Shown here one piece after another: positions 7,334-13,546 of a stretch of 31,075 nt of DNA; position 1 is the stretch's first letter; every line of letters begins with the position of its first letter. This DNA comes from Candidatus Staskawiczbacteria bacterium RIFCSPHIGHO2_02_FULL_34_10. GTDB taxonomy: Bacteria; Patescibacteriota; Minisyncoccia; Minisyncoccales; Staskawiczbacteraceae. The notes under the pieces are model-generated. The model was not told the DNA's origin. It saw only the letters and a program-made list of their open reading frames with translations, and made no database searches. Made by a program: the position numbers and the translations under genes. The DNA is taken from positions 9,411 through 40,485 of the forward strand of contig MHOR01000002.1 of the NCBI GenBank assembly GCA_001821915.1, given 5' to 3'.

Positions 7334-7371
7334 CAAAAAAAGCGCCTAATCGATAAATCGATTTTGGCGCT
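7334..7371 (-). terminator. Intrinsic terminator of the 7379-7570 gene
   Basis: Read on the minus strand, AGCGCC pairs with GGCGCT around an AATCGAT/ATCGATT inner repeat and is followed at once by TTTTTTT (complement of 7334-7340). It ends the small minus-strand gene eight bases after its stop codon. Confidence 0.85.
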
Positions 7372-7378
7372 AAAGTTT

Positions 7379-7570
7379 TCATGGCCAGGAATCGCTATTT
7401 AACATTTCACTTATTATTTGCTTGTTGTATCTTGTAATTCTTTCATAAGTTTCTGGATCTTCTATCTTAAGACGACGCAGATACTTTACTTGTTTTGTTT
7501 CTAATGGATGAATAATGTTATCAATCCATGGTGGCAATAACCAATACAATAGTCGTTTTAGTTTTTTCAC
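7379..7570 (-). CDS. Small basic protein of unknown function inside the spc cluster
   Basis: I do not recognise this 63-residue protein. It starts KKLKRLLYWLLPPW, a basic amphipathic or membrane-touching segment, and continues with a Lys/Arg/Glu-rich helical part ending NSDSWP. The GTG start is supported by an AGGAGG site 8 nt upstream, a -10/-35 promoter at 7618-7646 and a terminator right after it. It is transcribed against rpsH and rplF and so breaks the spc operon. Nothing in the sequence shows what it does. Confidence 0.75.
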   Translation of the reverse strand: MKKLKRLLYWLLPPWIDNIIHPLETKQVKYLRRLKIEDPETYERITRYNKQIISEMLNSDSWP

Positions 7571-7596
7571 GATATGATCCTCCTAGTGGATGTAGC

Positions 7597-7625
7597 TTGT
7601 AAATGAGCGATAAATGTACTATAAT
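7597..7625 (+). promoter_or_regulatory. Promoter for rplF
   Basis: TTGTAA (7597-7602), a 17-nt spacer and a consensus TATAAT (7620-7625) place the start near 7632, about 30 nt before the rplF ATG. Its -10 overlaps the -10 of the opposing minus-strand promoter. Confidence 0.65.
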
Positions 7626-7646
7626 AAAAAAGTTTAGATTGGTCAA
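7618..7646 (-). promoter_or_regulatory. Promoter for the 7379-7570 gene
   Basis: On the minus strand, TTGACC (7646-7641), 17 nt, then TATAGT (7623-7618). It faces the rplF promoter and shares four bases of the -10 element with it. Confidence 0.75.
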
Positions 7647-7660
7647 TATTAAAAATAATT

Positions 7661-8209
7661 ATGTCAAGAATAGGTAAAAAATTAATTGAAGTTCCCTCAA
7701 CCGTAAAAGTTGAATTAGACGGCCAGAGTATTAATGTTTTTGGCCCGAAGGGGGAGTTAAAAATAAATATCCATCAAGATATTAAGGCAGAACTTAAAGA
7801 TGGCAAGATTTTTGTGTTGCCTAGAAGAGAATTATCTAAAAAATCAAAAGGACTTTGGGGATTGTACAGAGCTTTAATTTTTAATATGATACAGGGAGTA
7901 GATAAGGGCTTTGAAAAAAAATTAGAAATTGAAGGGGTTGGATATAAGGCGGCAGTTTTGGGAGATGAGCTGGTTTTAAATGTTGGTTTTGTAAATCCAA
8001 TTAAAATAAAAAAACCAGAAGGAATTAATTTTTTGGTAGAAAAAAATGTAATAACGGTTTCAGGTATCAACAAGGAGGTAGTTGGGCAAATTTCAGCTGT
8101 TATTAGAAAATCTAAAAAAGCAGAACCATATAAAGGTAAAGGAATTAAATATCAGGGAGAAAAAATTAGGAGAAAAGAAGGGAAGAAAGTGGTTGCGGCA
8201 AAAAAATAG
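7661..8209 (+). CDS. rplF: 50S ribosomal protein L6 (uL6)
   Basis: uL6 lies near the factor-binding stalk of the 50S subunit. The 182 residues begin MSRIGKKLIEVPSTV and include the two homologous domains, with GFEKKLEIEGVGYKA and the C-terminal signature KAEPYKGKGIKYQGEKIRRK. It is the first gene after the minus-strand insertion and probably starts a new transcript from 7597-7625. There is no Shine-Dalgarno site. Confidence 0.98.
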   Translation: MSRIGKKLIEVPSTVKVELDGQSINVFGPKGELKINIHQDIKAELKDGKIFVLPRRELSKKSKGLWGLYRALIFNMIQGVDKGFEKKLEIEGVGYKAAVLGDELVLNVGFVNPIKIKKPEGINFLVEKNVITVSGINKEVVGQISAVIRKSKKAEPYKGKGIKYQGEKIRRKEGKKVVAAKK

Positions 8210-8288
8210 GTGTTAGGTGCTAGGTTGTAGGTTTTAGCAACGGAAACGTCGTTAGAATCTAATACCCAACATCAAACACCCAAAATCT
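8210..8288 (+). repeat. Heptad hairpin, TTAGGTG family
   Basis: Left units GTGTTAG, GTGCTAG, GTTGTAG, GTTTTAG pair with right units AATCTAA, TACCCAA, CATCAAA, CACCCAA. The loop contains AACGGAAACGTCGTT. The rplR ATG is only two or three bases after the last unit. A second copy lies at 22218-22305. Confidence 0.85.
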
Positions 8289-8636
8289 ATGCTTCAAAAA
8301 CAAATAAGAAGAAATAGGATACATAAAAGAATAAGAGCTAAAATTAGTGGAACTAAAAATTGTCCAAGGCTTTGCGTTTTTAAGTCTGCAAAACATATAT
8401 ATGCTCAATTAATTAATGATGAAAATGGCAAGATATTAGTATCGGTTTCAGATATTAAAATAAAACCTAAAAAGGGGAATAAAGTTAGTTATTCATTGGA
8501 AGTAGGAAAATTAATAGCAAAAGAAGCTATTGAAAAAAAAATTGAAAAAGTGGTTTTTGACAGAGGAGGTTTTATTTTTCATGGAAGAGTAAAAGCAGTA
8601 GCCGATGGCGCAAGAGAAGGAGGATTAAAATTCTAA
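8289..8636 (+). CDS. rplR: 50S ribosomal protein L18 (uL18)
   Basis: uL18 binds 5S rRNA with uL5. The 115 residues include the basic N-terminus, RIRAKISGTKNCPRLCVFKS, KHIYAQLINDENGK, and the C-terminal VVFDRGGFIFHGRVKAVADG and AREGGLKF motifs. The start follows a TTAGGTG-family hairpin and has no Shine-Dalgarno site. Confidence 0.97.
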   Translation: MLQKQIRRNRIHKRIRAKISGTKNCPRLCVFKSAKHIYAQLINDENGKILVSVSDIKIKPKKGNKVSYSLEVGKLIAKEAIEKKIEKVVFDRGGFIFHGRVKAVADGAREGGLKF

Positions 8637-8764
8637 TTAAAAAATCAAAAATCAAAATGCAAAATTAAGGAGTCGCGCCGCGGCGCGACAATATATAATT
8701 CCGCCTACGGGCGGGATACCAAAATTTTACACTTTGATATTTACATTTTAAATTATTTACAAAT
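8637..8764 (+). repeat. Heptad hairpin with two GC-rich tip hairpins (copy 3)
   Basis: Left units AAATCAA, AAATCAA, AATGCAA, AATTAAG. Tips are GTCGCGCC-GCG-GGCGCGAC and ATTCCGCC-TAC-GGGCGGGAT (a G-T pair replaces G-C). Right units are ATTTTAC, ACTTTGA, TATTTAC, ATTTTAA, ATTATTT. Stem changes against copies 1 and 2 mostly keep pairing while loops vary. Confidence 0.85.
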
Positions 8765-9316
8765 ATGGTAGAGGATACAAAAATAAAACAATCACAAGAG
8801 CCGGAAAAATCATCTAACAAGGATGATGGTTTTAGGCCAGTCAGGAAGTTCGGTTTTGGAGGAAGAAGGGGGGAAATGAATGATGGATTTGATTCTAAGC
8901 TTTTGGATTTAGCCAGAGTGACAAGGGTTACTGGTGGTGGGAAAAGAATGAGTTTTAGAGCAGTGGTTGTAGTTGGAGATAAAAAAAGTAAAATTGGAAT
9001 TGGTGTAGACAAAGGAAAAGATGTTTCCCAGGCTATAGAAAAAGCAACAAGCAGAGCTAAAAAAAGTCTTATTAATATTGTTATCGTAGATGGAACAATT
9101 CCACACCAGGTTGAAGCAAAAGTAGGTCCTGCAAGAATTTTATTAAAACCCCAAAGAAAGGGAAGGGGATTGGTGGCAGGGGGAGCAGTAAGAACAATAT
9201 GTGAATTAGCAGGCATTAAAAATGTATCTTCAAAAATTCTTTCAGGATCTAAAAATAAGCTTAATAATGCAAGAGTAACAATAGAAGCTTTAAAGAAGTT
9301 AAAAACGAGAAATTAG
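8765..9316 (+). CDS. rpsE: 30S ribosomal protein S5 (uS5)
   Basis: uS5 is at the mRNA entry site and affects decoding accuracy. The family core begins near residue 41 with the double-stranded RNA-binding-like domain (LARVTRVTGGGKRMSFRAVV). It continues with IVDGTIPHQVEAKVGPARIL and GGAVRTICELAGIKNVSSKI. Residues 1-40 form a charged, glycine-rich extension. The TAG stop comes from the next heptad spacer. The gene that usually follows, rpmD, is absent. Confidence 0.97.
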   Translation: MVEDTKIKQSQEPEKSSNKDDGFRPVRKFGFGGRRGEMNDGFDSKLLDLARVTRVTGGGKRMSFRAVVVVGDKKSKIGIGVDKGKDVSQAIEKATSRAKKSLINIVIVDGTIPHQVEAKVGPARILLKPQRKGRGLVAGGAVRTICELAGIKNVSSKILSGSKNKLNNARVTIEALKKLKTRN

Positions 9317-9390
9317 AAGTTAGAAAATAGAAAGTAGAATTTTGATGTCGTATTCTATTTTCTAGATTCTATTTTCTAGATTCTAAGCAA
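9313..9390 (+). repeat. Heptad hairpin, TAGAAAA family
   Basis: Left units ATTAGAA, GTTAGAA, AATAGAA, AGTAGAA; right units TATTCTA, TTTTCTA, GATTCTA, TTTTCTA, GATTCTA. Register is exact over nine units. The first unit holds the rpsE stop codon and rplO starts just after the last unit plus AGCAA. Confidence 0.88.
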
Positions 9391-9822
9391 ATGCAAATAC
9401 ACGAATTAAGACCAAAACATAAATTAAAAAACAGAAAGCGAGTTGGCAGAGGAGGTAAAAAAGGCACTTATTCTGGAAAAGGAAATAAGGGTCAGGCTTC
9501 AAGAGCAGGCAGAAAAATGGTGCCAATTATCAGGGAATTAATTAAAAGGTATCCAAAATTAAAAGGTTACAGAAGTTTTGTATTAGAAGATACGACAGCC
9601 ATTATTAATTTAGATATTTTAAATAAAAACACTAAAGATAAAGATATAATAAACCCCGAAAACTTAGTTAAAAGTGGCATTATTAATGCAGTAAAAGGTA
9701 AGGTGCCAGAGGTTAAAATATTAGGAAATGGTAAATTAGATAAAAAATTAGTTATTGAAAATTGTAAAGTTTCAATACCTGCAAAAGAAGCAATTGAAAA
9801 AGCCGGAGGCGCTGTAAAGTAA
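9391..9822 (+). CDS. rplO: 50S ribosomal protein L15 (uL15)
   Basis: uL15 is a late 50S assembly protein. The N-terminal glycine/arginine-rich tail shows RVGRGGKKGTYSGKGNKG and QASRAG. The globular C-terminal domain ends VSIPAKEAIEKAGGAVK. Length is 143 residues. It directly follows rpsE because no rpmD-like ORF fits in the 74-base gap. Confidence 0.96.
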   Translation: MQIHELRPKHKLKNRKRVGRGGKKGTYSGKGNKGQASRAGRKMVPIIRELIKRYPKLKGYRSFVLEDTTAIINLDILNKNTKDKDIINPENLVKSGIINAVKGKVPEVKILGNGKLDKKLVIENCKVSIPAKEAIEKAGGAVK

Positions 9823-9833
9823 AAATTAAAAGA

Positions 9834-9966
9834 TTGTTAATAATTCTACAACTGGAAGGGGGTCGGGGAAACTTCGGTTTCCCCGTGTAGGAAATTATTC
9901 AAAACCGAGGGTTTTGAAAGAGTGAGCCCTGTTTTACGGGGTGAGCGACAAAACTCTGTGACTTCA
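9834..9966 (+). promoter_or_regulatory. Structured leader of secY, shared with rplQ
   Basis: Three stems are visible: CGGGGAAAC-TTCG-GTTTCCCCG (stable UUCG tetraloop), CAAAACC-GAG-GGTTTTG, and a CCC/GGG hairpin in GCCCTGTTTTACGGGGT. AATAATTCTACA and TGTAGGAAATTATT form a possible outer stem. Blocks CTGGAAGGGGGTCGG, TCGGTTTCCCCGTGTAGG, AAATTATTCAAAACCGA and GGGTTTTGAAAGAG recur in order before rplQ (23110-23337). The module may be an RNA regulatory site; its ligand is unknown. Confidence 0.7.
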
Positions 9967-11244
9967 ATGTGGTACGACAAGATATTATTACTTTTTAAAA
10001 ATAAAGAACTTAGAAATAAGCTTATTATTGTTTTATCGCTTTTTGTAATTTTTAGAATAGCGGCTAATGTGCCTATTCCGGGAATTGGAGCAGAAAATTT
10101 GAAAAGATTTTTTGCTGAAAACCAAGTTTTTGGTCTTTTAAATATATTTTCAGGGGGAGCTTTAAGTAATTTCTCAATTGTTTTACTTGGGCTTGGACCT
10201 TATATTACAGCTACTATTATCTTACAGTTATTAACAATGATTTTTCCTGTACTAGAAAAAATGTATAAAGAAGAAGGGGAATCAGGCAGAAATAGATTTA
10301 ATCAGTATGGCAGATTATTAACAATTCCTTTAGCAACTTTTGAAGGATATGGAATTTTAACTTTATTTCAACGGCAGGGAGTTATTGGACACTTATCTTT
10401 AACGACTCTTATAGCTTCAATTATTACTATAGTTGCTGGTTCAATGTTTTTAATGTGGATTGGAGAAATTATAACTGAACAAGGAATGGGCAACGGCATA
10501 TCTTTATTAATTTTTGCAGGTATAGTTGCCCGTTTACCGGTAAATATTTTTCAAACATTTTTAAGTTGGGACACTTCAAAAATACCTTCATATCTTTTAT
10601 TTTTTGTTTTATCGTTGATTATAATCGCTGGGGTAGTTTTAATTACTGAAGCTAGAAGAAATATTCCAGTTTCTTATGCAAAGCGCGTAAGGGGGTCTAA
10701 AATGTATGGCGGAGTTTCAACTTATTTGCCATTAAATATAAATCCAGCGGGAGTTATTCCTATTATTTTTGCCCTTTCTATACTTTTGTTTCCAGGAATG
10801 ATCGCAGGATTTTTGGGTGGGGTTCCAGGATTTGTTGGCACTGCCGCTACTGCTATGTCATTTTTCTTTAATAATGTGTGGGTTCATGGTATTTTATATT
10901 TTTTATTGGTAATTTTATTTACTTATTTTTATACCGCGGTTACTTTTGACCCAAAAACAATTTCTGAAAATCTGCAAAAAATGGGAGGTTTTATTCCGGG
11001 AGTGAGACCGGGCGAATCAACCACTAAGTTTTTGAATCATATTTTAAATAGGGTATTATTCACCGGGGCCATATTTTTAGGATTAATTGCTGTTTTGCCA
11101 AATGTTGTTTCTGGAATTACAGGAGTTACTGGTTTTACATTTTTGATTGGAGGAACATCTTTACTGATTGTTGTGAGCGTAGTATTAGAAACTATGCGTC
11201 AAATTAATTCACAGCTTGAGATGAGAGAGTATGATGGATTTTAG
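9967..11244 (+). CDS. secY: Protein translocase subunit SecY
   Basis: SecY forms the membrane channel for Sec-dependent export. I start it at ATG 9967 (MWYDKILLLFKNKELRNKL), because the 15 codons upstream that also stay open lie in the structured leader. The 425 residues contain about ten membrane segments. Visible motifs are the plug-side VPIPGI, GLGPYITATIILQL, EGESGRNRFNQYGR, the TEQGMGNGISLLIFAGI stretch and KTISENLQKMGGFIPGVRPG. It follows rplO as in most bacteria and is closed by tandem terminators at 11553-11634. Confidence 0.97.
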   Translation: MWYDKILLLFKNKELRNKLIIVLSLFVIFRIAANVPIPGIGAENLKRFFAENQVFGLLNIFSGGALSNFSIVLLGLGPYITATIILQLLTMIFPVLEKMYKEEGESGRNRFNQYGRLLTIPLATFEGYGILTLFQRQGVIGHLSLTTLIASIITIVAGSMFLMWIGEIITEQGMGNGISLLIFAGIVARLPVNIFQTFLSWDTSKIPSYLLFFVLSLIIIAGVVLITEARRNIPVSYAKRVRGSKMYGGVSTYLPLNINPAGVIPIIFALSILLFPGMIAGFLGGVPGFVGTAATAMSFFFNNVWVHGILYFLLVILFTYFYTAVTFDPKTISENLQKMGGFIPGVRPGESTTKFLNHILNRVLFTGAIFLGLIAVLPNVVSGITGVTGFTFLIGGTSLLIVVSVVLETMRQINSQLEMREYDGF

Positions 11245-11273
11245 ATTTACCCAGTTAAATAGTCAGAATGGCT

Positions 11274-11292
11274 AATTTTGCAAAGCAAAATT
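11274..11292 (+). repeat. Mini-hairpin with GC-AAA-GC tip
   Basis: AATTTTGC-AAA-GCAAAATT just downstream of secY. The same trinucleotide-loop hairpin occurs at 23245-23261, and related ones at 11362-11396 and 27654-27672. Confidence 0.7.
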
Positions 11293-11300
11293 ATTTAATA

Positions 11301-11517
11301 CCTTGAATTACGAAATGCTTTCTTAGTCTTTTTTCCAAATGTGGAAACGAGAATTTGATAGAATTATTTTGTGTAGCAAAGCTACGCAAAATAATTATTG
11401 CGAATTTGGAGACGGGGCGAATTCGCTTTAGCGAATTACGCCTCGCGTCTGGCTAGTCCACATTTGGAAAAAAGACCTGAAACTTGATATTATTCTGGCA
11501 TTTCGTAATTCAAGGTT
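11301..11517 (+). other. Nested multi-arm palindromic module
   Basis: An outer 17-bp perfect stem (CCTTGAATTACGAAATG at 11301-11317 with 11501-11517) encloses an 18-bp perfect stem (11326-11343 with 11461-11478). Inside that are two side arms: AATTATTTTGtGTAGC-AAA-GCTACgCAAAATAATT in two halves (11362-11396), and one from AGACG to CGTCT with core AATTCGCT-TT-AGCGAATT (11410-11450). No protein-coding frame fits. It could be a structured RNA, or a folded repeat sitting between secY and its terminators. The outer arms use the CGAATTA-type sequence seen in the spacers. Confidence 0.75.
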
Positions 11518-11552
11518 AAATAGGGTGAACGATTTACGATTTAATATTTACA

Positions 11553-11585
11553 GATCCGCTTTTGGCGGATTTTCGGTTGTTTTTA
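11553..11585 (+). terminator. Intrinsic terminator after secY (first)
   Basis: GATCCGC pairs with GCGGATT around TTTTG, followed by TTTTCGG and TTTTT. It would end transcripts from the rplF-secY block. Confidence 0.75.
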
Positions 11586-11634
11586 AACCTCGTGTAATTC
11601 TCAAAGCTTTGATAATTACACGAGGTTATTTTTT
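11586..11634 (+). terminator. Intrinsic terminator after secY (second)
   Basis: A 14-bp perfect stem AACCTCGTGTAATT / AATTACACGAGGTT is followed by ATTTTTT. It is a strong back-up to the terminator just upstream, ahead of the convergent small genes. Confidence 0.85.
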
Positions 11635-11637
11635 AGT

Positions 11638-11668
11638 AAAAAAAGGCCTCGACTTTCATCGGGGCTTT
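11638..11668 (-). terminator. Intrinsic terminator for the 11673-12111 minus-strand genes
   Basis: On the minus strand GCCCCGA-TGAAAG-TCGAGGC is followed by CTTTTTTT. It begins only a few bases after the stop of the 11673-11858 gene. Confidence 0.8.
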
Positions 11669-11672
11669 TAGC

Positions 11673-11858
11673 TTATCTTTCTTCTCGTTTTTTTCGTTCG
11701 TTGATAAAACCTTTTTTTACAATTCTTGAGAGTTCGGCTAATTCTACAAATTCATCATCATGCAGATTCTCTTCAATGAAATTTTTGGCTTCTAAAGAAT
11801 CTGGACCATATTGATTAATAATATACGCGTATTCCACTAAAAGATCCTTTGTTTCCAT
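11673..11858 (-). CDS. Small acidic/charged protein, unknown function
   Basis: I do not recognise this 61-residue protein. It starts METKDLLVEYAYIINQYG, has an acidic middle (EENLHDDEFVELAEL) and a very basic end (NERKKREER), and looks wholly helical and cytoplasmic. A Shine-Dalgarno-like GAAAGG lies 6-7 nt before the ATG. It is the second gene of a two-gene minus-strand unit, 40 nt after the membrane protein gene at 11899-12111, with a terminator right behind it. Confidence 0.7.
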   Translation of the reverse strand: METKDLLVEYAYIINQYGPDSLEAKNFIEENLHDDEFVELAELSRIVKKGFINERKKREER

Positions 11859-11898
11859 GGTATACCTTTCTCATTAGGGTTTATCGAATAAGTTCAAT

Positions 11899-12111
11899 TT
11901 AATCACGGAGCGTGTTGCATTCGCCATGTATGAGGGCTGCCACAATGCTCGTGAAGGTTCCTGCAATAATGCTGAACCACGGCGAATAATCCGTGAAGAA
12001 TAAGAAACAGCTAATTGTCGAAATTGGGCCGGTCATAGCTGGTATCCATACTAATAATCTTCTGGCCAAATTTAGTCTGGGTTTTGAAAAGAACTTAACG
12101 AACTTTTCCAT
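11899..12111 (-). CDS. Small membrane protein, unknown function
   Basis: The 70-residue product has a basic N-terminus (KFVKFFSKPRLNLARR) and then two hydrophobic stretches, about residues 18-38 and 43-63, separated by TDYSPW. It is probably a two-pass inner-membrane protein. I cannot assign a family. A textbook AAAGGAGGT site lies 6 nt before the ATG, and a near-consensus promoter (12171-12199) drives it away from adk. Confidence 0.72.
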   Translation of the reverse strand: MEKFVKFFSKPRLNLARRLLVWIPAMTGPISTISCFLFFTDYSPWFSIIAGTFTSIVAALIHGECNTLRD

Positions 12112-12170
12112 AATCGACCTCCTTTAAAAGTTTTTGAAGGAAAAAAGTCAAAATACTTTTACTCTCGTAA

Positions 12171-12199
12171 ATTGTACACCCTTTATGAATTCATGTCAA
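12171..12199 (-). promoter_or_regulatory. Promoter of the small minus-strand unit
   Basis: On the minus strand: TTGACA (12199-12194), 17 nt, TACAAT (12176-12171). It is back to back with the adk promoter, the two -35 boxes being 3 nt apart. Confidence 0.85.
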
Positions 12200-12202
12200 T
12201 AG

Positions 12203-12231
12203 TTGCTGGAATTTATTAATTTTGATACGAT
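12203..12231 (+). promoter_or_regulatory. Promoter of adk
   Basis: TTGCTG (12203-12208), 17 nt, TACGAT (12226-12231) with an extended TGA just before the -10. The leader to the ATG at 12306 would be about 68 nt. Confidence 0.6.
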
Positions 12232-12254
12232 AGATAAATATAAATGGAATGCCA

Positions 12255-12284
12255 AGCACAGAAATTTTTTCAAAATTTTGTGCT
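12255..12284 (+). repeat. Hairpin in the adk leader
   Basis: AGCACAGAAATTTT pairs with AAAATTTTGTGCT with one bulged G. It lies in the predicted 5' leader, about 20 nt before the adk ATG, and may affect translation. Confidence 0.6.
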
Positions 12285-12305
12285 CGATGTTATTTTTTGA
12301 AAAAA

Positions 12306-12968
12306 ATGTCAAAACAAGTTATTATTTTATTGGGAAAATCGGGTTCCGGCAAAGGAACTCAAGCAGAACTTCTGAAAGAAAAGTTTGGATTTTCACATAT
12401 AGTTAGCGGAGACTTATTAAGAAATAGAGCTAAAAAATTAGATTTTTCTGGTAAAAAATTGTCAAGGATATTGACTCACGGTGGTTTGGCGCCTACATGC
12501 ATAATTTTCAAACTTTGGCTTGATAGAATTGAAAGACTGGAAAACTCCAAAAATTTTAAAGGGGTCTTACTAGATGGCAATCCAAGAAAAATAAAAGAGG
12601 CATATCTCATTGATGAGGCATTTGAATGGTATGAATGGAAAAATATAAAAGCTATTTTGATAGATGTTTCTGATAAAGAAGCGTCCGATAGATTAGGGAA
12701 AAGAAGAATTTGCCAGAATAAAAAATGCGGGAAAATTATTCCTTTTGTGGGAGCATGCAAAGATATCCAAAAATGCCCCAAATGCAGTGGTCGCTTGGCT
12801 TTTCGCAATGATGATAATCCGGAGTCAGTAAAAAAAAGATTAGTATGGTTTAAGACGGAAGTCCAGCCAGTTGTGGATTACTATCAAAAAACTGGCAGGC
12901 TTATAAAAGTAAATGGTGAGGATACCATTGAAAATATTTTTAAGAGCATCCTGGAAGCATTAAAATAA
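12306..12968 (+). CDS. adk: Adenylate kinase with zinc-type lid
   Basis: The enzyme interconverts ATP, AMP and ADP. I start it at ATG 12306, which puts the P-loop GKSGSGKG at residues 10-17. The frame stays open 19 codons further up, through the leader hairpin. Visible family features are SGDLLRNRA (AMP site), LLDGNPR (usually LDGFPR), a lid with Cys at about 136, 141, 150, 156 and 159, and RNDDNPESVKKRL near the end. The Cys spacing (CX4C...CX5CX2C) is unusual against the classic CX2C...CX2C. Its 220 residues are normal. Position after secY is conserved. Confidence 0.9.
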   Translation: MSKQVIILLGKSGSGKGTQAELLKEKFGFSHIVSGDLLRNRAKKLDFSGKKLSRILTHGGLAPTCIIFKLWLDRIERLENSKNFKGVLLDGNPRKIKEAYLIDEAFEWYEWKNIKAILIDVSDKEASDRLGKRRICQNKKCGKIIPFVGACKDIQKCPKCSGRLAFRNDDNPESVKKRLVWFKTEVQPVVDYYQKTGRLIKVNGEDTIENIFKSILEALK

Positions 12969-12970
12969 TC

Positions 12971-13546
12971 ATGGCAAATAAAATAATTTTTGTTGTTGGA
13001 ATGGCGGGATCGGGTAAAAGCATTGTTTCAGACGAATTAGCAAAAAAGGGTTTTGCTTATGTAAGGTTTGGTCAAATTAACATTGATGAAATAAAAAAAA
13101 GGGAATTAGAAGTTAATGAGACCAACGAAAAAATGGTAAGGGAGGAGTTGCGAAAAAAATACGGTATGGGGGCTTTGGCCACTCTTAACATCCAAAAGTT
13201 TGACGAATTTTTTAAAAATTCAAATGTTGTCGGCGATGGCTTGTATAGCTGGACGGAATATAAGATACTGAAAGAAAAATATGGAGAAGAAATGTATGTT
13301 TTGGCAGTTTATGCGCCACCCGAATTAAGATACGAGCGGCTGGAAAATAGGGAAGTGAAGAATGATGCCGACTCGCGTTTTAGGTCTATTCCAAAAGAGA
13401 AATCAAAATCACGGGATTATTCGGAAATAGAAGATATAGAAAAGGGCGGTCCAATCGCAATGGCGGATTTTACCATTATAAACACAGGAGCGGTTGAAGA
13501 TGTAAAAATACAATTAAATAAGTTTTTGGCTGAAATTAATAAATGA
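12971..13546 (+). CDS. P-loop kinase-like NTPase (UPF0200/dephospho-CoA-kinase-like)
   Basis: The 191-residue protein starts MANKIIFVVGMAGSGKS, a Walker A motif with Lys16. It continues with ELRKKYGMGALATLNIQK, GDGLYSWTEYKILKEKYG and an Arg-rich lid region (RYERLENREVKNDADSRFRS). It ends in a section with IEKGGPIAMADFTIINTG. This pattern resembles the uncharacterised UPF0200 group and, more distantly, CoaE. The substrate is unknown. It lies two bases after adk and its TGA stop overlaps the map ATG, so the three genes form a tight operon. Confidence 0.7.
   Translation: MANKIIFVVGMAGSGKSIVSDELAKKGFAYVRFGQINIDEIKKRELEVNETNEKMVREELRKKYGMGALATLNIQKFDEFFKNSNVVGDGLYSWTEYKILKEKYGEEMYVLAVYAPPELRYERLENREVKNDADSRFRSIPKEKSKSRDYSEIEDIEKGGPIAMADFTIINTGAVEDVKIQLNKFLAEINK

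Noticed and set aside
8665..9216. Long antisense open frame opposite rpsE
   Set aside because: It is a shadow of the conserved S5 gene, with no family resemblance, no promoter and no ribosome-binding site of its own.
9922..9966. Upstream GTG start of secY
   Set aside because: It lies in the structured leader, and MWYDKILLLFKNKELRNKL at ATG 9967 is the normal SecY N-terminus.
11245..11672. tRNA or known small RNA gene in the gap after secY
   Set aside because: No T-arm GTTCRA motif with a 7-bp acceptor, no SRP-like GGAAGCA core and no tmRNA ends were found. The stems are long perfect palindromes instead.
12203..12406. Small plus-strand frame overlapping the adk start
   Set aside because: It overlaps adk in another frame, carries the promoter within it and shows no independent support.
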